Below, piece after piece: positions 48,036-59,045 of a stretch of DNA of 64,000 bases; within the stretch, counting starts at the first letter, position 1, and each line of letters starts with the position of its first letter. The notes beneath the pieces were generated by a model. The model had not been told where the DNA came from, ran no database searches, and saw nothing but the letters and a program-made list of their open reading frames with translations. A program made the position numbers and the translations under genes. The stretch is from Cyanoderma ruficeps (Eukaryota > Chordata > Aves > Passeriformes > Timaliidae): positions 62,001-126,000 of the forward strand of contig VZDJ01000045.1 of the NCBI GenBank assembly GCA_008694505.1, given 5' to 3'.

Positions 48036-49815
48036 AACAAGACTGGAATGACGTTTGCTTTTTTCCAGTTCTCAGGCAACACTTTTGGTCTCCAAAACCT
48101 CTCAAAAATAATCATGAAATCATGGTGTCCACCAGCTCTCTCAACATTGATGGATGCATCCTGTCAAAGTGCATGGAATTGAAGATGTCAAGCTTGTTTA
48201 GGTGTTCTCTGGCCCAATCCTCCCTGACCAAGGGAAGGCTGCCTTCCAGCACTCCTTTACCCTGGTCTCTAGGGTCAGAGGGCTGGTCTTAGTGAACACC
48301 AATGCAAAGGCAGTGTTCAGTAACCCTGCCTTCTTGCATCCTCTGTTACCAGGCTTTCCCCTCCATTTAATGATATGTCCACATTATCCTTTGTTTTCAT
48401 TTTGCTATTTATGTATTTGAAAAAACTGTTTTTGTTATCTTTGACATTCTTGGCCAGGTTTAATTCTAGATGGTTCTTTGCCTTTCCAGTCTCATTTCTG
48501 CTTATCCTGATCACCTGTCTATATTCACTTTAAGTGGCCTGACCTCGCTTCCACCTCCCGTGAATTTTTTGCTTATACTTAACAGTGACAGGGATTCTTT
48601 ATTCATCCACAAAGGTTTCTTATGCCCTTGGCCTGATTTTTTTTTTCATTAGAATGCATTATTATTCAGCCTGGAGGAAGTAAGCCTTGAACATCAACCA
48701 ACTCACCTGGACCCCTCTTCCTTACAGGGTCTTTCTCCCTCCAGGGATTCTTCCAATAAGTTTCCTAAAGAGGCAAAAGTTACCTCTCCTAAAATCCATG
48801 GCTGTAATCTTGCTCCCTATCCTGCAGCATCTTTTCTCAACACTGGACTCCACAACCTCATGGTGACTACAACTAGGGCTGCCCCGAGCCTTCACATCTT
48901 CAGCAAGGCCTACCCTGTGTATCTTAGGAGATCAAGCAACACAATTCCTTGTGGAATCCTCTACAACCTGTGACAGGGGTGTGTTGCCAATGCTTTCTGG
49001 GAACCACCTGGATAGTTTGTGCTTCACTGTGTGTATTCTCCAGCAGAATTCAGGGTAGTTAAAGTCCTCTCACGGACCAGGGGCCATGATTTTGAGATTG
49101 CTTTTGGTTGCCTGTAGAAGGCCTCATCCACTTTCTTCTCTTCAGCAGTCTGTAGCACACACCCACAACAGTGTCATCCTTACAAGTCTGCCCTTTTATC
49201 CTGACCCATAAGCTCTTGACTTGCTTTTCACCAATACAGAGCTTGATACATTCCATTTTCCCTCACATAGAGTGAAGCACCACTGCCACTTCTTCCTGGT
49301 CTGTCTCTCCAAAACAGTGTGTAGCCCTTCATGAGAACATCCCAATGCTTTGAGCTATCCCACCATGTCCCTATAATTGCAGCGAGCTCAAAGCTCCATG
49401 ACTGCACACAAATCTCTAGTTCGTCCTGTTTGTTCCCCACAATTCTGTGTGTGTTGCTGTACAGGCACTTTATAGAGGTATTTAATGGTGACAATGTCCC
49501 CATGGGAGTGCAGAGGGATGCCCCATAGTCCTCTCTAGTGATTGTGTGTTCAGTTGCTTGTGCTTGGTCAAGGTATTTCTCTTAAGCCTCCTTTTGCTGC
49601 TCAGAGGGTTTATCCAATGTTTCCCAGCTTCTCTTATCTCAGGAGTCCTTGGTACATTTTTGCAAGACAGTGGGTGTGCTCTAGTGAGGCTGAGACATCT
49701 TACAGGGCCTTCACAAGTACCCTGCCCTTCTAATTTTTCCATACTATCCCCCAGTTTGCCAGAGACAAGACTGATATTGTTCATGTTCCCCATCATAACT
49801 AGTTGTGCTTTTTAA
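48036..49815 (-). mobile_element. CR1 retrotransposon, 5' half of ORF2 (endonuclease to RT start)
   Basis: Minus-strand peptides follow CR1 ORF2 in order. The endonuclease N-terminus (49503-49228) reads IKCLYSNTHRIVGNKQDELE and later GYTLFWRDRPGRSGSGASLY. Next comes ECIKLCIGEKQVKSLWVRIK (from 49256), then DVKARGSPSCSHHEVVE near 48890-48840, then HLELNLAKNVKDNKNSFFKY in 48514-48317, and finally a segment like MHPSMLRELVDT near 48160-48120, where reverse-transcriptase motif 1 begins. The catalytic Glu of the endonuclease TETWWD-type motif is Gly here (IIGTWWD, codon at 49369-49371). The element is broken into several frames. It lacks the 3' half, unlike most CR1 copies, which lose the 5' side. 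Confidence 0.9.
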
Positions 49816-51854
49816 AACAATAGAGTAAGAAAAACACTTGCAATCCCATATCTTTTGATTAAAGATCGAAGGGATCTCTTCTTTTTAGCAGCTTTGGTAT
49901 GTTTTCATGACATAGGGGGATTCTGTCAGCAACTGAAAATCATTTTTTATTTATTTACAAGGGCACACACTGTACTTCATTAACAGGATTGCTGTGAAAT
50001 AATGAAACATTTCAGAGAAAACTGCAGGATATTTAGAGTAATTTCTTCCTGAAAATATGCAAAACCCTTTGGGGAAAATGTAAGCAGATGGTGTGTGAAG
50101 CATTCATTGTTTTTTTATGTAATGATAAACAAACACTTTAAATTAAGATTCATAACTTTAGGAAATTTCATTCTGAATTATACACCCAAACAAAAGACCC
50201 TCAAAATCCAGTTTACCTTTAGATCTCTAGTGGTTTTTTTCAGCCATTTCCATTTTTAAGGCCATCCTGCTGGGAACTCATTTGAAGGAAGTGCTCTTGG
50301 GACAGATGCTCAGGTGTATTATTACTCAGGACAACACTTAAGCAAACAGAGGCCTAACAATTAACAGGGGCAGCAAACCTGTCCTTGTAACCTATCGGGG
50401 GGAAAAAGAGATGAGAGCAATAGTACTCCCAGTGCTGGCTAGTCCTAAGCCTTTCTAGCTGTTTACAGTGTATGTATTATTTGCAGTTTTGTATGATCCT
50501 CTAAATTGTCACTGCCACATGTCTCAGTTTACCTGGCTGTAAAGTGTATTCTTCAAAAATACACCTTAAGTTGCTTGAATCAAAGGCCATAACATTTGTA
50601 ATAACACGCACCAATTAACCCCAATGACCATAATATCATTCTGAAGAGCTACCACTGACTGGGCTGTGTTCTGTCTAGTGAAGGGAAACAGCATCTTATG
50701 GAATTTGAACATCCCAACATGACAGTTTTGCATTTGCATATTGCCACACATTGCTGCCATTGCCAGTTTGGCAATCAGAGCACAAAAAGAATATCTTTTC
50801 TCAGAATGACAAAACCCCCCAAAATCCAAAAAGAAGTTATGTTTTAAAATTCTTTGTATAGTGAGTATTTCTGTCCCTTAAGTAAAGTTGTTTTTCTTTC
50901 TTCACAGCAGTAAAATGTTACTGAAATCTAATAAACCAACAAACTCATGCTGTTATATTTTATTTTGATCAACTGCAGTGTGAATTTTCCACAATCCCAT
51001 TGACTTCACTAACAATATTTAATGAATTAATTTATATTTACACCAATGTAACTGGGAGTGCAGCTTAGTTCTCAATACAACAAAGGATTCACTGGTTCAA
51101 GGTACTTTAGTACAGCTGTTCAGTGAGAATATCTCACCTGCCCTGTGGAAACACATGGTCAGTGAGCTGAGGTCTGCTGAAGGAAAGAAGTAAGAGGAAA
51201 GTCTGTCCAGCACTGATGGCCCTGGAGTGGTATTTTGCATGTGGATTCTGCCTCATGCTTTCTGCAAAAATGTGTTCTCTGTCTCTACCTCATTTCTGCA
51301 TATGTCTTGAAAGACTAATGGTTTCTTTTTCTTACTCTGTTTATATCTGATAATAGATTTTGGGACCCAGTCTTCATCAACAGTGATTCAGAAGACAAAA
51401 GAATGTGGTATAAGAGGAGAGCCTAAGGAAAAAGGTGTGCAATCAGTTTGCAGGTGGAAAATCAAGGAACTGCCACAGTATCTAGCATAACAAAGACTTG
51501 AACTCACCTGAGATAGTCCATGTCACATGATTATGAATATTAAGTCATCAGAAGAGAAGATTAAAGGATAATATAGAAAGAAGGGGTTTCTAAGTGGCAC
51601 TGAAAATAAGAAAATTGGATATTGAAATGCAAGTACAGCAGAATTTCAGTTGCTCTGGTTAGGAGCATGCATTGAAGTGTTATCTCACTATGAATATTCA
51701 TGCCAACTGAGTAATGAAAACTGATATATGATGTAAGGATGCTAGGACATACATTTAATTCTTCTTTGGAGGAGCTTAAAAACCACAAACCAACAGGAAG
51801 ACTCTGAAATCAACATGCAACTCACTCATTAAATAAAATAATTCACAAGTCACA
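49816..51854. other. Unique AT-rich sequence, no gene recognised
   Basis: Nothing supportable. The 87-residue minus frame at 50566-50829 has no recognisable domain. Confidence 0.5.
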
Positions 51855-52062
51855 GGCATCTCTAGAGGTCACCATCACCCAGCCCCTGCTCTGAGGAGGA
51901 TCAGGTTGCCCAGACTGATGTTCAGTTGGGTTTTGAATTTCTCCAAGGATGGAGAATATACAACCTCTCTGGACTTAAGTGCTCAGTCAAGGTCACAATA
52001 AGAAAAGTGTTTTCTTCTGTTTAAATGGAATTTCCCGCAATTCAGTTTGGGCTTCTTGGCCT
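51855..52062 (-). mobile_element. CR1 3'-region fragment, minus strand
   Basis: TCTAGAGGTCACCATCACCC, CAGCCCCTGCTCTGAGGAGG, CAGTTGGGTTTTGAATTTCT and CTCCAAGGATGGAGAATATA follow the CR1 3' region in reverse orientation, ending near TTAAATGGAATTTCC and GCAATTCAGTTTGGGC. A short diverged fragment with neither terminus. Confidence 0.85.
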
Positions 52063-53446
52063 TAAATATGAGCTAAATAAACAACTAAGTAGTAATTGAA
52101 TGAAGCATAAGAGTCATGCAGATTTTGGAAAATGAAGTGAGTGGCATGAATATGAATAGACTAATATATGCGGATATTGAAAAGCAGGAGCCCAGTATGC
52201 AGGCTAGCAGTAATTGGTTTTCTTAATTTACTCTTTCTTGTACATTTCCAACTCCCTTAATTCCCATATGAGTTAGTTAGCTATTATGTAGAGCACGCCT
52301 ATTAGATACAAAGCTTTACAAGCTCATTGTTGATAATGTCAATGTCATGAAGAAAATTCAGGCCAGCTCCAATACATGGCGCAAAGCTATCTAAAATTCT
52401 AAGTGTGGGCGTTTCAAGCATGGGTCTTGCCTCATTTGAAATTGAAATATGTTTGCAATGCTTGAATGTGGGAAGATTAATTAGCACCTCTGTTTCAAAA
52501 TAAGAAGTAGAAACCCATCACAAAGAATAAGGAAAGTGACACTGTTGACAGCTAGAAAAAGAGGGGTTTCTACCTGGAAAATCGTGCAGAAAAAACCCAA
52601 ATGCATCTATCTTTCTAATCTAAAGGGAAGGAAAATAGCACTTGATACTGACTGAGTTTTTCAAAACAATTCCATGGTCATATCTTTCATAGCTGCCAAA
52701 TAATAGCAAACTATAATATTGAAATAATTCTCAGGAAACTACTGTATAATGATATTTCAAGGCATCTGCTTTCCAAAATTCCAGCTCTTCATTCCTTTAA
52801 GAAAGTGAAAAGAATTTAGAAGACAAACAAACAAACAAGCACACATGCATATTATAGCACATTTCACTCTGATGTATTTCAATGAAAGACTGGGATACAT
52901 TAAGCAGTCCTAGATGACATTTGAATGTAACTCTCTGCTGCAGTTTAGGCTATAGAAACTGCCTATTTCCCTATTTCACTTTTTTCCTATGATCCTCTAC
53001 TGGTTGGGAACACTTCCCTTTGGTATCTGATATAGGGTCACTCACAGATGTTTATTCTTTCTAAAAGCAATCTCAAAATACTAATAGTTGGTATTCTCTT
53101 CATTATTATCAAAGGGACTTAATACAATGTACCAAAATGACATTGAAATGAGCCATCTCTTAGTGGGATAAATTTGTGAATGCAATTTGCAGATAGAAAG
53201 ATAGGTAGCTACAACAGGCTGTACAGAAACAAGATGAAAGAGAAATATTCAAATCCTTGAAACCTCTGTTATCCCACAGGTACTCTTTTTGCTTCATCTA
53301 GGTCCATAACACTGCAGCATTGTGTTTAGATTACAGTGACAATATGAAACATTCTCAACTGTAATTCTGACAGAAAGTCAGCAGTTTATGTAAAAAAACT
53401 GGAACAAGCCAAGGAAACAAAAAAAAAGCCAGAATCAACTACCTGC
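52063..53446. other. Unique AT-rich sequence, no gene recognised
   Basis: Includes a short (CAAA)n run at 52821-52838. Nothing else is supportable. Confidence 0.5.
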
Positions 53447-53593
53447 AACAACAAAAAAAAAAAAAGCCCCAACAAAACAAATAAGAAGCCCCACCTTCCC
53501 CCAGTAAAAGCAAAAAAACCCCAAACAACCAAACAAAAACCCCAAACAACAACAACAACAACAACTCACCACACAACAAAAACCAACCAAAAC
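53447..53593 (+). repeat. A/C-rich low-complexity tract with spaced C runs
   Basis: A runs are interrupted by five runs of four or five C (53467, 53489, 53498, 53519, 53540) and by CAA triplets. The minus strand is correspondingly G-run rich. The cysteine-rich minus frame through it (53435-53638) is an effect of composition. Confidence 0.85.
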
Positions 53594-55223
53594 TACTTGG
53601 AGATGTGATTGTGCAAGAAGAAAAGAGATTTTTGTCACAAGAATTTACTCATAGGAATGTCTACATAAACTTCCCTGTTTCATTTTCCCTCCTGGCTGGA
53701 TATCTATGTTCTCCTTTCTATCAATGTTCAGAGAAAGAAGCCCTAAATGTCAATTTTGCATGCACACCTGAACAGTAAGAAAGTCTGCCTTTGAAAATGA
53801 TTTAGCTTTCCCCTACAAATTCCTTTTTCAAAGGAAGTTGACATAAACCTTAATGATATTTGCAACATAAATGACTTAAGTCTGAATTTTGCATAGCATA
53901 TAAACAATCTGGTGTCTCAAAAATTTTTGAAATAAATATTTTATATTTTGTTTAATTCTCCTGATAAGAAAAGGCATATTGTGTATGTACTAGGCACAGA
54001 ACCTCCCTGAATCCTCTGTTATGGGTTTTGGGGTTTTTTTTGCAGCTTATATTAGCCAGACGGGCAATTTAGCGTAGTCAAAGTCAAGCTGCCTTCTGTG
54101 TCTTCAACAGCCACTCCTGAAATTGAGCATGTTTTGTCTTCTTGATCATGTTGATGTTGAACAAAGCAAATAAAGTCATTTTGATTCTCCTAAATTAAGA
54201 TTAATCTGCAAAGCACAAGATAAAGAAAGCATTATTTTGACTATAAAACTGAGCCGACATGATGGCGGTTGTCTGGGGAAAACTTCTCAAGTGCATGCAT
54301 AAACTTACCACAATAAGTTGCAATATTTTGTACCTGGCCTACTTCCTTTGCAGGAGTGTCTTTCTTCACAAATGATTTGGGAAGAGGAAGGGCAGAATAA
54401 TGAGAGAACTAAAAAGCTTGAATTGATTAAAAGTAAGAAGTATTTAAATAGTGGCTTAGGAAAATAAATAGTGAAAAGACCCCTTAAGATTTAGTTCTCA
54501 TTTTGAAAGTTATTTTCATTGGTCATGAAGGATGATTCTGTAAAAACTGTATGCATTAAAATTCAATTATCCACAAGACAAAATTTATGTGCACCTAAAC
54601 AGCATTTATCTGAAAAAAGATGTCTAGGAACACCTGTGGGACGGTCAGCTCAGGTTCTTAGATTCCCTGTGAGCTCACAGCAATATGTTTTCTACAGAAA
54701 AAGTAAATAATAATATTTCCCAGGTTTAGGGGCTAAAATGTCCAATCAAAAGAAACTATCATACCTAGTTTCTAGCAAAATAAAGGCCCACATGGTTTAA
54801 AATGAGTCTTGGGCAGAGGATTGCAATATTTGTCAGACAGGGAGAGGTGTATAGCCATCATACAAGAATATTGAATTTCACCAGACACAGGTGGAGTCTT
54901 GTAGGTAGGAATGTTCTGGTGCTGAGTAATGTTCTTATTCAAGACTAACTGGAAGAGAAAACAAATCAAGGCAGAGACAAAAGAAGGAAACAATGCTTCT
55001 GGTATCCAAGATATTAAATTATGTCATTAATTTTTTAAATCAAATCATTATTCTATAGAACCTATTAAGAAGAGAAGCCTAGCAAAATTTAGAGCAGCAG
55101 AAGGAATGTCATACAATACAAAATGACAGAAGTCCTATTTTTTGAGGATTGTTATCAGAAGCTGTGACTGTGTGATTGATTTTCTACTTTGGATCTTAAA
55201 ATATTATAAGACCTTTTATTTAT
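53594..55223. other. Unique AT-rich sequence, no gene recognised
   Basis: Nothing supportable was seen. Confidence 0.5.
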
Positions 55224-55290
55224 GGTTTGTTTATTTGTTTGGTTTGGGGTTTTTTTAGGTTTAGGTTTGGTTTGAGTTTGGGTTTTTTTG
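55224..55290 (+). repeat. T/G-rich tract with GGTTT-like units
   Basis: Irregular units including two TTTAGG-like steps (55251-55270). It is too irregular to be called an interstitial telomeric repeat. Confidence 0.75.
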
Positions 55291-55453
55291 CAAGAATGGT
55301 AATTGTGGGCTTATGATTAAAAGAAAGAGATTCTGTTAATGCAGGTGTAATATTGCATACATACATAAGTTATATAGTAGCTGCAGTAGCACAGAAAATT
55401 ATTCTTCATGATATATATTTTTAAACTCTCCAAAAGTTTCAAATCATCACTTG

Positions 55454-55829
55454 TGTTAGCGTAGAAACACATAATCACGGGATGATTATATGCAGGTGCT
55501 TTATTTCAGAGCGCTGGGAGCGGGGGTTACAAACCCAAATCTAACTCCGAGATGGTTACAAAATAGACAAGGTTTTATATATTCCCGTTACATAACTGCG
55601 CATGTTAATCATTAAATCCCTATTCTTCCATTGATTCTACCCAAGCATAAACCTGTAACAATTGATTCTTATTGAAGATGATGATCATAACTGGTTACCA
55701 AATAAGCGTTACAATTAACAATAATGCTATTTATCATATGGATAATTATCNGCTGTTAACTGACTTCAGAGACTGTAACAAAACTTATGGTTGGTGTGAG
55801 GGCTGAAATTGTGAATATAAGGGGTGACA
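55454..55829 (-). mobile_element. Probable endogenous retrovirus LTR, minus strand
   Basis: Minus-strand LTR architecture is clear: TATATAAAAC (forward 55572-55581), then an AATAAAGC polyadenylation signal (forward 55498-55505) about 70 bp downstream, then an end reading CGCTAACA at 55454. The sequence is richer in CpG than its surroundings. The U3 border is uncertain. Forward GGGGTGACA at 55821-55829 would give a TG start on the minus strand, but no matching target duplication was found. One N lies at 55751. It could be a solo LTR or the 3' LTR belonging to the pol remnant that lies to its right on the same strand. Confidence 0.65.
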
Positions 55830-56101
55830 GTTTTTTAAACATTTGTTGCATGCTACTTAGAATGCATATAGAAGACACCTCTTAGTTCACCTTAGAAAAC
55901 AACCTAATTATTTACCTCCGTTAATGTGTAGGAATAACATGGCACTATCCCAGACAAGGCTGGTTCATACAAATGGACTACAAATGGAGCTTTTTGTACT
56001 GCTGAGATTTCTTTTGTCTCTGAGGAAGTGACAAGATTATTTGGCTTTTCTGCTGGGTAGTTTGATCTCCTGACAAAGGGGCCATAATATCTGAGATATC
56101 A

Positions 56102-56215
56102 GTAAGTGCCATCAGGAGCCTGTTCCACCTGCTGATTGTTCTGAAGTTCCTCAGTGGCCCAATGTGTGGATACATAAGCATCTACATGATGTACCTTCAC
56201 AACCAGGTTCTCCAT
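56102..56215 (-). pseudogene. Retroviral pol remnant (RNase H-integrase region)
   Basis: A 38-codon stretch on the minus strand, closed by a stop at 56099-56101, contains HHVDAYV and ATEELQNNQQVEQA. These resemble the conserved linker between RNase H and the integrase zinc-binding region in avian endogenous retroviruses. Similarity is lost on both sides. It shares orientation with the LTR at 55454-55829, so both may be pieces of one old provirus. It is non-functional. The family assignment rests on pattern memory and needs a protein search. Confidence 0.6.
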
Positions 56216-56356
56216 CAGGGCATGAATACCTTGCCACAATGTGGCAGCCCAGATGGATTTACAATTAATGTTTATAGCAATTTGGGTTTAACACATTCTG
56301 GTCAGATCTGTAATTATTTCAACCCTGTGGGCCTCACATTGGATGGCAAAAATGTC

Positions 56357-56821
56357 TGTCATGGTTTAAACCCAGCTGGCAATGAAGAATTGTACAGTTG
56401 CTTACTCGTTCTGGTGTCATGGGGAGGAGAATCAAATGTAAAGCCCAGGAAATTCAAGTTTTGCACAACACATTTGCTCACCACCTGCTGACTGATGCCA
56501 GACCCTGTCCCAGAACTGTGATTGGTGTTCCTTACAGGTAACTTCCCCAGTTTATATACTGGGGATGATGGTCTATGCTACTGTCCCTTTGGCCAGTTTG
56601 AGTCACACATTCAGACTGTGTTTCCTGAGAGGTTTTTTGTGTCCCTCCTGACTGACAGGGCATTAGACACAAAAATCTTCCTTGATTTAGGATGTAGAGT
56701 ACTTATCAACAATTAAAATACCAGTGTATTTTCAACAATATTCTTATACTGAATCAAAGCCATAGCACTGTATCACACACTCAGAATAAATGAACTCTAT
56801 CCCAGAAAAAACCAAGAAACA
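56357..56821 (+). mobile_element. Solo LTR, songbird class II (ERVK-like) type, diverged
   Basis: Starts TGTCATGGTTTAAACCCAGC, a start I associate with an abundant songbird class II LTR. The order of landmarks fits that family: a GGGGAGGAGAATC segment, TTTATATACTGGGG (TATA, near 56551), CCCTTTGGCCAGTTTGAGTC, TCAACAATATTCTTATACTG and AGAATAAATG (AATAAA at 56785-56790), then an end near CCAAGAAACA at 56821. The bases are much changed from what I recall and no target duplication is evident (left flank AATGTC, right flank AACAAA). It lies on the opposite strand to the adjacent pol remnant, so it is a separate insertion. Confidence 0.78.
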
Positions 56822-57776
56822 AACAAAAAGCAGGAAAAGGTACTAGAAAGTATTTAGAGGAAAGAAAGATATGAAATTGGTACAAAGCACAAAAAGTAAT
56901 TGCTGCCTTTCCTTGTCTATATTTTTTTCCTTTGGTCAATGCTATACATTAATTGTCTTGTTTTATCTTAGTTGAAGAAAGTTTGCAACTGCATTACAGA
57001 GCTGAAAAAGTGTCCCTCCAATTAGAATTTTATTGTAAGCTATCACATTGTTTGTGGACTGCTGGATGGAGGACAAAAGGGGCAGCCCTAAAATACTAGC
57101 TCTCTTTTCCACCCAACCCTTCTGAGGAAAGCACACTCCTCATTGAGAGAGAAGGCGGCACATGCTAATAGTTAGCTAATCTTGTAACAAAGGTATGATT
57201 TGGGAGGTTATAAAGGAAAATACATTGTATTTAATTGCAATCTAGTTAAAAAGAATCTTGCATATTCCAGTCAAAAAGGACAGATACTGCTGGAAAAGAA
57301 ATGCAAAAATAATGTGTGGTAGTGAAAACTTGCAGGCAATGGACATACTAGATGGCAAAGAAGTAAAATTCTGGCCCTGGCTAAGCCTTGGAGACTCATC
57401 TGAATTTTCCATATTGTATTATATTGATTTATATTAGTGTATATTTTATATATGATTGTATATTAAAGAGAGTCAAACTGGAATTAAAAATTAAATTTAA
57501 AAATTGCTTTGTGACAAAGTGTAACCCAGACCCTGGTCCCCTTTTTCCCTCTAGATGAAAAAGAATGCTTGTCATACAAGGAAACAGAAACAATGTTTTG
57601 AAGATCTTGGCTTTTTGAGTCTAGTCATACATTTGAAGAATATTCACTCTAAGACAGACTAGAAGGTTCTGCATACAGAGCATTATTTGGGTTATCAGTG
57701 GTCCTTGAGAATTGGTGCTGTGAAAAAAGTGTACTTGTTCCAGCATCATATATTACAGGGATAGATATCCACATGG
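56822..57776. other. Unique AT-rich sequence, no gene recognised
   Basis: Nothing supportable was seen. Confidence 0.5.
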
Positions 57777-58689
57777 ATGGGATACAGCCTCATCCATTTG
57801 GACACAAGATGTATTGTGGTTGGTCTTGACTTTAACCCAACAGCTGCTATTTCTAAAAATACTTCTAGAGGGATGTCATTGGAAGTGTTGGAAAGCAGGA
57901 CAGAATTAAAATCTGAATGGAGAAGCAATCCGCTGCCAAATAACACAGTGCCTGGAGCAATTCACATAAAACTTCTTTCAAATGTCACTTACATTGTTGC
58001 AGAGTCCCATAAAGATAGAGCCTGACCTATTTTTCTTCTGTTTCAAAACTTGTTCCCTTTGACATTTTGTTACTGTTGTAATTGCTGCCTCTCTCTCATT
58101 CCTTCCCTCCACTGGCATTCGTTAGTGTGGCTTGTTTATGTTGTGCTTCCGAATTTTTGTGTCCACTGCCTGAGAGGGACATGGCAGTACCTGCTATGAG
58201 TCTGAAATGACCAGGAGCATTATGCACTCCCACTTTCCTGGAGATGGCAGGGTGTATGGATTAAGGTGGATGGAAGCTTTCCTTTACCCAGGGGCAAACA
58301 CCACCTTCATCAACAAAACAAGACAGAGGGCTTTTAGTTCCAACCTTTCTTCCACAATTGAATATCTCGAAACTGGAATGCTGTTCCCTGGCTTAGCAAG
58401 CCCTGGGAATATCAGTATGGTGACACATATGACAGAAGCCCAGCCTGGAGAGGGAAACAGTGATTCTCCTTCGTTATTCCTTGCCTTCAGAAGGCTGGTC
58501 CCCATAATATGGTGGATCCTGAGGAGGGAAAAAAGTGGAGGTCAGCATTTCCACCTCTCTGGGAGGATGTGCTTTGCCTACTTGGTACTGGTACAGAGGT
58601 TGACTTTATCTGGCATAGTTCACTGTGAGCTGCAGAAGACCGATAGAGGCACCATTGTTCCCTCATTTGCTCTACCCAGCACATTATAA
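57777..58689 (+). other. Two open frames rich in N-glycosylation sequons, unassigned
   Basis: Plus-strand frames at 57777-58025 (82 residues) and 58207-58689 (160 residues, the longest frame in the window outside repeats and gaps) carry seven N-X-S/T sequons: NTS, NNT, NVT, NTT, NKT, NLS and NIS. No signal peptide, catalytic motif or known domain was recognised. Stops and a 180-bp stretch separate them. Given the number of frames in 64 kb, a frame of 160 codons in a locally GC-richer stretch can occur by chance. A decayed glycoprotein gene, such as an old retroviral envelope near the LTRs to the left, is a speculative alternative. Confidence 0.15.
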
Positions 58690-59025
58690 AGCAGATAATT
58701 AACAACAGAATAACAGAGAGGGATCAGGCTCACTCTATCTGCAGTACCATGGCAATGGTCATATTAGTAAAAATGAAGTAAAGCTACCATACGAAAATCA
58801 CTGAAAAATTAAATCTTCCAAAATATATTTTCAACGCTCACTGTCCCATTACAGTCTCTGTGATAATACATTTTCCTGCCAGAAAATAAGCAGGTTCTTC
58901 ATAAACACTTTTGTGTGCCTTCCTTAGTAGTGGAAAGCTAAAATATTCAAATAGTCTTTTTAGCAAATTCTTCCCAAATCAAAGTATTCATTTCTACCTC
59001 TGGAAACCTCTACCAGAATATCTCT

Positions 59026-59045
59026 CTGACTCACATGTGAGTCAG
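59026..59045. promoter_or_regulatory. 20-bp perfect palindrome with two AP-1 sites
   Basis: TGACTCA (59027-59033) and TGAGTCA (59038-59044), each a consensus AP-1/TRE site, face each other across CATG. One further complementary base pair lies outside, giving a perfect 20-bp inverted repeat. AP-1 (Fos/Jun) recognition of TGASTCA is established; occupancy here is inference. Confidence 0.5.

Noticed and set aside
55251..55270. TTTAGG-like units suggesting an interstitial telomeric repeat
   Set aside because: Only two loose units within an irregular T/G tract, and the vertebrate repeat is TTAGGG.
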